Assembly (NCBI GenBank): GCA_031282085.1
Contig: JAITEK010000095.1
Location: 1 to 6,558 of the forward strand
DNA from: Coriobacteriales bacterium
Lineage (GTDB): Bacteria > Actinomycetota > Coriobacteriia > Coriobacteriales > UBA8131
Direction: 5' to 3'
Length of the DNA: 6,558 nt
Positions within the stretch are counted from its first letter, which is position 1. Each line of letters starts with the position of its first letter. Below, in pieces: positions 1 through 5,942 of the stretch. Both the position numbers and the translations under genes were made by a program. The notes under the pieces are model-generated. The model was given only the letters and a program-made list of their open reading frames with translations, did no database searches and was not told the origin of the DNA.

Positions 1-1103
1 GCGGCCAGTACGGCCGTGATGGGCACCGACAAGACGATGGCGATGGCGCCCGCGAGGCCCTGCACAAGCTCAACCACCAGCTCATCCATATTTACAACCT
101 GCACAAAACTCAGGTTATACATAAAGATCACCAACAGCGTGTTGATGCTACTGCCCGTAAAGGCCAGGATGAGGGTATTGGTCATGGTGCCCATCACGTC
201 ACGCCCTATGTTCATGCCAGAGCGCGTTACCTGCTGGGCGGGCAGACCGGGGTTTAGCTCCTTCAGCTCAAACAGCGCTGAGGTTATGGACATGGTCATG
301 TCCATCAGAGCCCCCGAAGCGGCGATGATGATGGCGGCGAACATGATGTCGTGCAGTTGCAGCGACGTGTTCTGCGCGATGAAGATGAGGTGCTCGGCCT
401 CGGGCGTTGTGTAGGTGGAGAGGTGCGTGGCCCAGCCGAAGACAAAGGCGATGGCGCCCGCGGCGAGCGTGCATAGGATGCAGGCGACGCCGGCTATCAC
501 GGTCTTGGCCGAGAATCCGTTGAGCGCGAGCAGGGTCACGCCGCAGGACAGCGCAACAACGAGCAGCGACGCGACGATGGGGTTCACGCCCCGCAGCAGC
601 AGCGGGATGAACAGGAATATCACGCAGATAAGCGTAAACGCAAGCGCAAAAATCGCCTTGAGTCCCTTGAGCCTGCCCACAAGAAGCACCACCACCAAAA
701 ACAGCAGGATGAGGATGAGCGACGCCTTCTCCCGACTGTAGTTCACCACCATTCCCGTGAGAAAACCGTCGTAACTTGAGACGACGATCTCCGTCCCCAC
801 CGCAAGCGGTTTGTTGTCGGTGCGGGTGATGAAGTTGTTGAGCAGAGTGCGCGTGCCGGCGGATTCCCCCGTCAACACCTCAACCTCAACAGTCTGCGTG
901 CCGATGGCGAGCTCGGGGAAGGCGGGGTCGGGCGCCAGCGTGTCGGACTGGATGCCGACAACCACCGCGCGCTCGTAGCGGTTGCCCAGCTGCGCGTCGG
1001 CGGGCAGCGGGTAGGTGAGCGTGAGGTTGAACCACAGCAGAAATGCCGTAAAGGCGATGATGAACAGGGTCCAGGGCAGAGCGGAGAGAAGTGTGCGTTT
1101 CAT
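1..1103 (-). CDS. YibE/F-family membrane protein, C-terminus cut by window edge
   Basis: I read 367 complete codons from the ATG at 1103 to the left edge without a stop. The protein starts MKRTLLSALPWTLF, with a first hydrophobic segment at about residues 8-25. A soluble, mostly beta-type extracytoplasmic stretch follows at about 30-125 (it includes IGTQTVEVEVLTGESAGT). A run of membrane helices comes next, at about 126-143, 148-169, 173-193, 199-223, 250-268, 307-328 and 345-365. The signatures GRDVMGTMTNTLILAF and TGSSINTLL (about 300-323) are typical of the YibE/F family (Pfam YibE_F). The molecular function of that family is not established; a transport role is often guessed from topology. 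Family members are usually about 350-400 residues, so little should be missing. The start is supported by the N-terminal helix. Its Shine-Dalgarno is weak: AAGGA lies about 15 nt upstream. The gene is co-directional with the phosphatase gene but separated from it by about 150 bp and a strong hairpin, so it may be transcribed separately. Confidence 0.
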   Translation of the reverse strand, partial: MKRTLLSALPWTLFIIAFTAFLLWFNLTLTYPLPADAQLGNRYERAVVVGIQSDTLAPDPAFPELAIGTQTVEVEVLTGESAGTRTLLNNFITRTDNKPLAVGTEIVVSSYDGFLTGMVVNYSREKASLILILLFLVVVLLVGRLKGLKAIFALAFTLICVIFLFIPLLLRGVNPIVASLLVVALSCGVTLLALNGFSAKTVIAGVACILCTLAAGAIAFVFGWATHLSTYTTPEAEHLIFIAQNTSLQLHDIMFAAIIIAASGALMDMTMSITSALFELKELNPGLPAQQVTRSGMNIGRDVMGTMTNTLILAFTGSSINTLLVIFMYNLSFVQVVNMDELVVELVQGLAGAIAIVLSVPITAVLA

Positions 1104-1255
1104 CGTTTTACCAGGGAATCCTTGTGGGGGACAGTTTGAGGGCGGTGCAGCAGCTGCGGCGGCTGTGGTGCTGGCAGCAGCCCGGAGCTTGCGTTCGGCC
1201 CCGCGCTCCCCAGAAGGGACAGGGGAGCACGAGGCCGAACTTCCAGCCGGCGCGG
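1104..1255. other. Intergenic spacer between phosphatase and YibE/F genes
   Basis: This 152-bp spacer holds the hairpin described separately and a CTG/CGG-rich stretch at about 1146-1182. It also carries a weak AAGGA Shine-Dalgarno for the YibE/F gene at about 1119-1123. I see no convincing promoter or additional coding sequence. Two short G-rich pieces, GGGGGACAG at 1126-1134 and GGGACAGGGG at 1216-1225, resemble the core of the repeats that flank the toxin-antitoxin genes. They are too short to call as copies. Confidence 0.
1193..1240 (-). terminator. Strong hairpin after the phosphatase gene, probable terminator
   Basis: An 8-bp perfect outer stem (GTTCGGCC at 1193-1200 with GGCCGAAC at 1233-1240) encloses a 7-bp perfect inner stem (GCTCCCC at 1205-1211 with GGGGAGC at 1222-1228). 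The two are joined by a short imperfect segment, and the loop is 10 nt. The hairpin begins 15 nt past the stop codon of the minus-strand phosphatase gene, a usual terminator position. No U-tract follows on either strand, so it may be an atypical GC-rich terminator or an mRNA 3'-end stabiliser. Confidence 0.
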
Positions 1256-3892
1256 TTAAGCGCGAATGAATGAACTGATGATGACAAAGTCCAGCGCGTC
1301 TACCACGCCGCTCAGGTCGATGTCGTAGGCACGGTCGGCCGCGTCGGCGGACTGGTAGCGGTCGAGTGCCGCCGCCAAGTCGGCGAGGGTCACCGCGCCG
1401 TCTTTGTTCACGTCCGAAGCCTTCTCGTAGGAATAGAACACCGTGGTCTGCTCGGCGCCACTCAGCACGGCCTCAACATCACTGTAGGTGCCCTGCCCGT
1501 CGCCACGCACCGTGTCGGCACGTATGAGTTTTACGGTGGCGTCAGCGGCGGTAACCGGCTGCTTTGCCTTAAAGACGTACTGCGCGGCATAGTGGGTGTC
1601 GGCCTGCGCAACGGCTGTTTGCAGCCCTGTGATAACGCGCACCTGCCCGGCCGTGGGCTCGCTGACCTCGTTGAGGAGCACGGTGTTGCCGCTGACCGGC
1701 AGGCTCGTCGCGCTCACGAGCTCCAGCACGTCGCTGTTGTACTCGATGGTCGTGTCAAAGGCGTTGGCGTTGACGATGTCGTTGTACGCAACGGTGTAGA
1801 CGAGCTCCTCATCCGCCTCGGCAACAACAACCTCCGGACCCTCGATGGAGGCGCTCACCTGTGCGCTTGGAGCAACGCGGCGCATGGTCATGGTGTCGTA
1901 GAGGTACTTGGGGGTGGTGATGGTGTCCGAGGTGGTGTCGTACTTGAACATCCAGGTGTTGACCTTAACCTCGGTGGACGAGATCTCCATCTCAATGATA
2001 ACTTGCTCCTGCTTCACATCGCTTGAGACGCCGTCCGCGTTGTGGGCGGGGTTGGCCGAGTCTACGTCGAGGAAGGAGTAGCCGGGAGCGAGGGGGTCGC
2101 CGGGGCTCACGGTGTAGTTCTTGAGCGAGTACCACTTCAGCCCGCCGGCATGGCCGCCAACCATATACAGCGGCGCGTTGGTCGGCTTGTTGATGGAGCC
2201 GTCGCTGTTGGTGGTACGTTCGGCCTTGTAGCCATCGGCGTTTACAAAGCCGCGCGAGTACACGTGGTCGTGGCCCTGCAGCACCATATCAACATCCAAC
2301 TCGGCGAACTTGGGGCACCAGAAAGTGCGCGCCTCGATAACGTCGCTGTCTGTGATGTGCGAGGCGCCGGTAATCAGCGACTTGTGAAAGCCCACGGCCG
2401 TCCATTGGCCACGCGCCTTGGCCTCGGCCACGGCCGCACGCAGGAAGGTCTCTTGCTCGGCACGGGCGCTCGCGTTGGAGCGCGCGGTCTCGAGGTTGAG
2501 CATGATAAAGGTAACCGGCCCGTAGTCATACGAGTACACCACGCGGTTCTCGATGCTGTTGGAGGTAAGCGTCGGCGCGTTGATGTGCCGGTTGAAGGTG
2601 TTGTTGTCGTGGTTGCCCTGGATGGCGGCGATGAGGTAGTTGCCGAACATCTCCTGGCCACCCGTGGGGAAGGAGCCGTCGTTGGTGAACATATTCACCC
2701 ACTGTGCCTCACTCGTGGCGGTGTCGGTGATGTCGCCGGCGAGGTAGACAAAGTCGGGGTCCATGGCGGCAACCTCGTGGAGGGTGGCGCCGAGGGCCTC
2801 CGCGTTGGTCGCGTTGGAGACCTGGGTATCCGCCAGGTAGATAAAGCGGATGCTGTCCTGGCTGCCCTTGGCCGGCGCGGTCTTGAAGGCGCCGTTGAAG
2901 GTGACCTCGTTGCCCAGGGTATAGACGTAGTCGGTGCCTGCCTCAAGCCCGCTGACGGGGATCTTGTGGACGTATTTGTTCTCCGGTCCAATGGAGGCCT
3001 CGCCGCCGAACTGCAACTCGGAGCCCGCTCCGTCGGCCCGCTTCACGACGATCTTGGTGTCGTCGGCTGCAACGGTGGTGTAGGTGACGTTAACCGCATC
3101 GCTGGGGTCGTCGCCCACATGCACGTTGACCTGCCGCGGAGTCTTGTTTACATCGGCGGATGAGCCCTGCTCGTTATAGGTTGCCGTAAGGCTCAGGCCC
3201 CAGTAGATGTCGGAGCTGCTGGCATCGCGGTTGTGCACGTCGGCCACAAGGGTGTTGGAACCCTCCACCAAGAATTGGCGATAGGCCGTAAGGTCGACGG
3301 TCACGTTGGCCCGCTCCTCCGTTGGCTCCCACACGCCCGGCGCCTCGGTGCTGTGGCTAACGGCTCCCTCGGGCAGGTTCAACCGAGAGACTTCCTGACC
3401 GTTGAGGTACAGCACGTACCCGTCGTCAACGGCTATCTTCGCCGTAAGCGCCGTGATGTCCGCGATGTTTGAGACCGTGAAGTCCTTGCGGAAATAGTAG
3501 GTGATGTATGCCTGTGAGCTTGAGGCGCCCTGTGCGCCCTTGCTCAGCAGCGTACCGGTTGAGATCGCCCCGAAGGTGGGGCTTGTGTCGCTTGCGGGGT
3601 ACCCCAACGGCGAGACGCCGGTCTTCCAGCTGCTGTCGTCATACGACGCGCTGCGGAAGTCGGTGGCCGCATCGCCGAAGCGATTGGTGTCCGTGTCGTC
3701 GTAGCGCCAACTCTCATGGTTGGCGATGAGGGTGATTACCTCCTCGTCCGCTGCGTGTGCGGCCAGCGGCGGTACGAAGGGCACCAGCGAGATTGCCAGC
3801 AACGCGGCGAGGGCCGCCGTTATCAGGCTGCGGAACCGCTGTTTCGGTGTAATCCCTTGGGTGGCTCCCTGCGTCATGGTCGTACCTTTCAT
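1256..3892 (-). CDS. Secreted metallophosphoesterase with cohesin-like and dockerin domains
   Basis: This 878-residue exported protein is probably a phosphomonoesterase or phosphodiesterase; its substrate is unknown. Domain order: a signal peptide (about 1-47, ending AAHA) and a beta-sandwich, galactose-binding-like region (about 52-240). Next comes an Fn3-like domain of the kind preceding purple acid phosphatase catalytic domains (about 252-338, with VSGLEAGTDYVYTLG). The calcineurin-like phosphoesterase spans about 347-590. A cohesin-like beta domain (about 678-820) and a type I dockerin (about 825-876) complete it. Catalytic motifs visible: D355-T-Q357 (Q where the classic DxH has H), G386-D387, G426-N-H-D429, H503 in GFHK, and G540-H-D-H543. 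Dockerin calcium loops are DVNKDGAVTLAD (827-838) and DIDLSGVVDALD (857-868). The ATG at 3892 is chosen because AAGGAGG lies 6 nt upstream; a second ATG five codons in is weaker. There is no membrane anchor or sortase motif, so surface retention would need the dockerin. It is the second gene of an operon with the cohesin-bearing anchor protein, 13 bp downstream of it. Confidence 0.
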   Translation of the reverse strand: MKGTTMTQGATQGITPKQRFRSLITAALAALLAISLVPFVPPLAAHAADEEVITLIANHESWRYDDTDTNRFGDAATDFRSASYDDSSWKTGVSPLGYPASDTSPTFGAISTGTLLSKGAQGASSSQAYITYYFRKDFTVSNIADITALTAKIAVDDGYVLYLNGQEVSRLNLPEGAVSHSTEAPGVWEPTEERANVTVDLTAYRQFLVEGSNTLVADVHNRDASSSDIYWGLSLTATYNEQGSSADVNKTPRQVNVHVGDDPSDAVNVTYTTVAADDTKIVVKRADGAGSELQFGGEASIGPENKYVHKIPVSGLEAGTDYVYTLGNEVTFNGAFKTAPAKGSQDSIRFIYLADTQVSNATNAEALGATLHEVAAMDPDFVYLAGDITDTATSEAQWVNMFTNDGSFPTGGQEMFGNYLIAAIQGNHDNNTFNRHINAPTLTSNSIENRVVYSYDYGPVTFIMLNLETARSNASARAEQETFLRAAVAEAKARGQWTAVGFHKSLITGASHITDSDVIEARTFWCPKFAELDVDMVLQGHDHVYSRGFVNADGYKAERTTNSDGSINKPTNAPLYMVGGHAGGLKWYSLKNYTVSPGDPLAPGYSFLDVDSANPAHNADGVSSDVKQEQVIIEMEISSTEVKVNTWMFKYDTTSDTITTPKYLYDTMTMRRVAPSAQVSASIEGPEVVVAEADEELVYTVAYNDIVNANAFDTTIEYNSDVLELVSATSLPVSGNTVLLNEVSEPTAGQVRVITGLQTAVAQADTHYAAQYVFKAKQPVTAADATVKLIRADTVRGDGQGTYSDVEAVLSGAEQTTVFYSYEKASDVNKDGAVTLADLAAALDRYQSADAADRAYDIDLSGVVDALDFVIISSFIRA

Positions 3893-3898
3893 CCAAAA

Positions 3899-3905
3899 CC
3901 TCCTT
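3899..3905 (-). promoter_or_regulatory. Ribosome binding site coupling phosphatase to anchor gene
   Basis: On the minus strand the anchor gene's TAG stop (3908-3906) is followed at once by AAGGAGG and then, 6 nt later, by the phosphatase ATG. This near-perfect Shine-Dalgarno fixes the phosphatase start. Its position against the upstream stop codon suggests translational coupling of the two genes. Confidence 0.
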
Positions 3906-4877
3906 CTAATCTTCCTTCTGCTGTTCGTCTTGTTTCCTGCGGGTTTTTGCTATCAAGAGAAATCCCAGGACGGCAACAGCAGCCAGAGCTATGAAAAGGA
4001 GGCTGGAGAGCACTATCGTCTGTTGCGTGTTGCTACCGGGGATGTTATTGGCGCCGTTGGGTGCTGCGAGCGGGGTTTGTTCGGGGGTCAGAGTGGTGGG
4101 GTTGTCGGCGGTGTTGGCGTCGTTGTTGTTGGCGGCGTTGTTGGTGTTGCTGGTGCCTCCGGAGTCGTTACCCGCGCTGCTGGTGGGAGGGTTGTAGGAG
4201 ATCAACGCGCCCGAGGGCGGGTTGCCCGCGCCGGGGGTGTAGTCGGCATTGCCGTTGTTGCTGCCGCTACTGTTGTTGCCATTGTTGCTGCCGTTGCCGT
4301 TGCTGCCGTTGCCGTTGCCGCTATCGCCACCCTCATCAGGCGGCTCCAACGGCGGAGCCGTGTTATCCGCACCTTCTCTCTCGATAACAACCTCCTGCCG
4401 CAGCGGTAGGTTGAGCGTCTTGAACACGGCGCCCTCTTTGGTGTAAAACGAGCTGTGATCTATAACAACCGAAGTGTTCTCGCTGCCCGCATACGTCGCA
4501 TGCACGGTTGCAATCACACTGCCAGAGAAGTTATTGCCGCCGGAGAACAGGGCAAACCAGGTGAACCCACGCGCGTCCGTCGGCCCTGCCTGCGATGAGT
4601 TGATACTGTACGTCACCTCGGTGATGTTTACGCCCTCACCACACTGGATGGCTGTCTCAACACCCGCAAAGGGCTCAGGGTGCTCAATGGTAAGCGGGAT
4701 GACGAACTCGGTTTGCTCCGCCGTCAGCGTGATGCTGCTCTCGGTGCGCACCGATGCCTCCGTCACCGCAAATGCCTGCGTACCCCCACCTCCCGGTAAC
4801 CCCGGCACCGCAACACCAAGCAAGCCGACACTCAACACCAACGCCAACAGAGCGCCGAGCACTCTCCTCTTAGCCAT
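3906..4877 (-). CDS. Membrane-anchored cohesin-like surface protein
   Basis: This is a 323-residue exported surface protein. MAKRR plus a hydrophobic stretch and the sequence TQAFA-VTEA indicate a signal peptide cleaved near residue 37. Residues about 45-168 look like a cohesin-type beta-sandwich: FVIPLTIEHPEPFAGVETAI, then FSGSVIATVHATYAG, then SSFYTKEGAVFKTL. This is the pattern of the cohesin family, whose members bind dockerin modules. Residues about 170-285 form an Asn/Gly/Ser/Thr/Pro-rich linker. One hydrophobic helix (about 287-310) and the basic/acidic tail KTRRKQDEQQKED follow, so the protein should be held in the cytoplasmic membrane with its N-terminal domain outside. I see no LPxTG-like sortase motif. 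The ATG at 4877 is preferred over in-frame upstream codons (up to 5054) because GGGAGG lies 7 nt upstream and the signal peptide begins there. It is the first gene of the leftward operon with the dockerin-bearing phosphatase, so it is a likely docking partner. The cohesin call rests on pattern recognition only. Confidence 0.
   Translation of the reverse strand: MAKRRVLGALLALVLSVGLLGVAVPGLPGGGGTQAFAVTEASVRTESSITLTAEQTEFVIPLTIEHPEPFAGVETAIQCGEGVNITEVTYSINSSQAGPTDARGFTWFALFSGGNNFSGSVIATVHATYAGSENTSVVIDHSSFYTKEGAVFKTLNLPLRQEVVIEREGADNTAPPLEPPDEGGDSGNGNGSNGNGSNNGNNSSGSNNGNADYTPGAGNPPSGALISYNPPTSSAGNDSGGTSNTNNAANNNDANTADNPTTLTPEQTPLAAPNGANNIPGSNTQQTIVLSSLLFIALAAVAVLGFLLIAKTRRKQDEQQKED
4031..4334 (-). 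repeat. Low-complexity Asn/Gly/Ser linker-coding repeat
   Basis: Within the anchor gene the minus strand is built from reiterated AAC, GGC, AGC and AAT-type codons. They encode GNGNGSNGNGSNN-like and NTNNAANNNDANT-like stretches (residues about 182-283). This is a flexible wall-spanning spacer between the cohesin-like domain and the membrane helix. Such trinucleotide-rich tracts can vary in length between strains. The long open frames on the opposite strand here are by-products of this composition. Confidence 0.
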
Positions 4878-4974
4878 CGAATTTCCTCCCAGCACCTTCT
4901 CAACATTTCTCTTGCCCACCCAAGATAGCCGCACCATGTAAAGCCCAACCCCAAAGCAGGTAAAGAATGCGTTA

Positions 4975-5005
4975 AGTATGTTGTAAGGCAGGGGGACGGT
5001 GTCAA
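4975..5005 (-). promoter_or_regulatory. Possible promoter of the cohesin/phosphatase operon
   Basis: The minus strand has a perfect TTGACA (5005-5000) followed by an AT-richer stretch. CATACT (4980-4975, spacer 19) or TACAAC (4985-4980, spacer 14) could serve as -10; neither has the ideal 17-bp spacing. A transcript from here would have a leader of roughly 90 nt before the anchor gene. The TTGACA lies inside the G-rich repeat cluster. Confidence 0.
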
Positions 5006-5044
5006 GGGGACGTCCCCCTGACACCCGCGTCCCCCTGACACCCC
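4989..5044. repeat. Left G-rich palindromic repeat cluster (REP-like)
   Basis: CGTCCCCCTGACACCC occurs twice, at 5011-5026 and 5028-5043, with a 17-bp period. An inverted copy of the core, CAGGGGGACG, lies at 4989-4998. Positions 4999-5024 form an interrupted palindrome: GTGTCA pairs with TGACAC around the perfect palindrome GGGGACGTCCCC (5006-5017). On the minus strand 5044-5014 there are four G-runs (4, 5, 3 and 5 G) with loops of 5, 4 and 5 nt, which fits the canonical G-quadruplex pattern. The layout resembles REP/BIME elements; I see no transposase in the window. Confidence 0.
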
Positions 5045-5104
5045 TGTGTCGCATCTTGCGCTCTTAGCGTGAAGATGGGTGCCAACTCCACGCAGGAGCG
5101 GACT

Positions 5105-5123
5105 ATGCTATCATTGATAGCAT
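5105..5123. promoter_or_regulatory. 19-bp palindrome, probable toxin-antitoxin operator
   Basis: ATGCTATCA and TGATAGCAT are perfect inverted 9-bp arms around a single central T, ending 29 bp before the antitoxin ATG. Ribbon-helix-helix antitoxins such as FitA bind inverted repeats in their own promoter regions. From memory, the TGCTATCA/TGATAGCA half-sites match those described for the gonococcal fitAB operator, though with much shorter spacing here. I could not assign a confident -35/-10 pair for this operon. Confidence 0.
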
Positions 5124-5152
5124 TACAGGTAGCAAGAGTTGGGAGCCCACTT

Positions 5153-5386
5153 ATGGCGACGTTGATTGTGCGAGGGGTTGATGAGGAGACAAAGGCTGCG
5201 CTCAGGCAGCGTGCGGCGCGTCATGGGCGTTCGACTGAGGCCGAGGTGCGCAGCATCCTTGCGGAGACGGTGCGGCAAAAAAGCTGGGTTGTGTCCTGGC
5301 TCGACCAAGCGGCCTCGCTACGTGGGACGGAGTTACCCATCCCCAGGCGCTCAATGCCGCGCAAGCAGAGGTTGTTTGAGGACTGA
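5153..5386 (+). CDS. FitA/VapB-like ribbon-helix-helix antitoxin
   Basis: This 77-residue protein starts MATLIVRGVDEETKAALRQR and continues AARHGRSTEAEVRSIL. That is the classic FitA-type ribbon-helix-helix pattern: a short beta strand (TLIVRGV) for DNA contact, then two helices with GRSTEAEVR between and into the second. The C-terminal half (about 40-77, ending MPRKQRLFED) would wrap the toxin and block its active site, as in FitAB. The length matches FitA (about 78 residues). The ATG at 5153 is chosen because GGGAG lies 7 nt upstream and the domain begins there. A longer frame from 5069 would run through the operator palindrome and lacks family similarity. The toxin gene starts 5 bp after the stop, so the two are co-transcribed. 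Autorepression through the palindrome at 5105-5123 is likely. The exact VapB/FitA label is a family-level call. Confidence 0.
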   Translation: MATLIVRGVDEETKAALRQRAARHGRSTEAEVRSILAETVRQKSWVVSWLDQAASLRGTELPIPRRSMPRKQRLFED

Positions 5387-5391
5387 GCGCC

Positions 5392-5838
5392 ATGATTATC
5401 GTTGATACGAACATACTCTCTGAGCCACTCAAGGCAAAACCGAATGAGCACGTACTTGCGTGGTTCTTGGAGAATCAGGAAGACCTCTACACCACGGCGA
5501 TAACCATAGGAGAGCTCATGGCAGGAGCATGCAGCCTGCCTGCGGGCAAACGACGGGAGGGTCTGCGCTCCGCCATTGAGGAGTTGGCCTCAGCTTATGG
5601 CGACCGAGCGCTTGCCTATGACGCCCAAGCAGCAAAAATTTATGGCATATTGCAGGGAAGGGCAAAAGAGCAAGGCCGCCCACTTTCTGTAGAAGACGGC
5701 ATGATAGCAGCCCTCTGCCTAAGCCACGACGCCGTACTTGCGACGCACAACACAAAAGACTTCGAGCGCCTCGGCGTAACCCTAACCGACCCCTTCACCG
5801 CTCCCACCCCGCACGTAATCGAGGTCACTTACTCCTGA
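5392..5838 (+). CDS. FitB/VapC-like PIN-domain toxin ribonuclease
   Basis: This 148-residue PIN-domain protein is the toxin partner of the preceding antitoxin. The acidic residues expected in the metal-dependent nuclease centre are all present: D5 in MIIVDTNILSE, E41 in TIGELMAG, D102 in SVEDGMIAA, and D123 in ATHNTKDFERLG. Their spacing resembles FitB (about 139 residues) and the FitB-like VapC branch. Such enzymes cleave RNA, often tRNA or rRNA, when the antitoxin is lost. The actual target here cannot be inferred. GAGGA (5378-5382) lies 9 nt before the ATG and overlaps the end of the antitoxin gene. All catalytic positions and the full length are intact, so the toxin looks functional. The C-terminal tail (about 134-148, PFTAPTPHVIEVTYS) is slightly longer than in FitB. 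Confidence 0.
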   Translation: MIIVDTNILSEPLKAKPNEHVLAWFLENQEDLYTTAITIGELMAGACSLPAGKRREGLRSAIEELASAYGDRALAYDAQAAKIYGILQGRAKEQGRPLSVEDGMIAALCLSHDAVLATHNTKDFERLGVTLTDPFTAPTPHVIEVTYS

Positions 5839-5867
5839 GAACAGCACACAGGAATAGCCCCGACCCT

Positions 5868-5901
5868 TGGGACAGGGGGACGTGTGGGACAGGGGGACGT
5901 G
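5868..5901. repeat. Right G-rich tandem repeat (two 17-bp units)
   Basis: TGGGACAGGGGGACGTG occurs twice in perfect tandem, at 5868-5884 and 5885-5901. The plus strand 5869-5896 contains four G-runs (3, 5, 3 and 5 G) with loops of 3, 6 and 3 nt, fitting a G-quadruplex pattern. The core CAGGGGGACG is shared with the left cluster, but the doubled unit is in the opposite orientation. Degenerate CTGACAC-type pieces follow up to about 5944. Confidence 0.
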
Positions 5902-5942
5902 CACCCTGACACCCTCCGACACCGCCCCTTGGCACCTCTGAC

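Noticed and set aside
1592..2026. 144-codon plus-strand open frame opposite the cohesin-like/dockerin region
   Set aside because: It is an antisense by-product of biased codon use, with no recognisable domain or ribosome-binding site.
2042..3163. Long open frame (373 codons) on the plus strand opposite the phosphatase gene
   Set aside because: It mirrors the GC-rich codon pattern of the minus-strand gene. Its translation (many V/G/L repeats) has no recognisable domain, and the opposite strand encodes clear catalytic motifs.
3720..4409. 229-codon plus-strand open frame rich in V, G and A
   Set aside because: It is created by the trinucleotide-rich linker-coding stretch of the minus-strand anchor gene and the start of the phosphatase gene. 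The product is low complexity.
1256..4877. Cellulosome gene cluster
   Set aside because: No glycoside hydrolase, carbohydrate-binding module of a known cellulosomal type, or multi-cohesin scaffoldin is present. Only the docking modules are shared.
4989..5044. CRISPR-like array from the 17-bp repeats
   Set aside because: Only two units per cluster, essentially no spacers, and no cas genes. The structure is palindromic and REP-like.
4878..5054. Longer N-terminus for the cohesin-like anchor protein, starting at 5054
   Set aside because: The extension would run through the G-rich repeats and put 59 residues ahead of a normal signal peptide. The ATG at 4877 has a strong ribosome-binding site.
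5069..5152. Longer N-terminus for the antitoxin, starting at 5069
   Set aside because: It would include the operator palindrome as coding sequence and adds residues unlike the family. The ATG at 5153 has GGGAG at proper spacing.
5056..5152. Sigma70-type promoter for the toxin-antitoxin operon
   Set aside because: TATGCT (5104-5109) could be a -10, but no acceptable -35 lies at normal spacing, so I do not call it.
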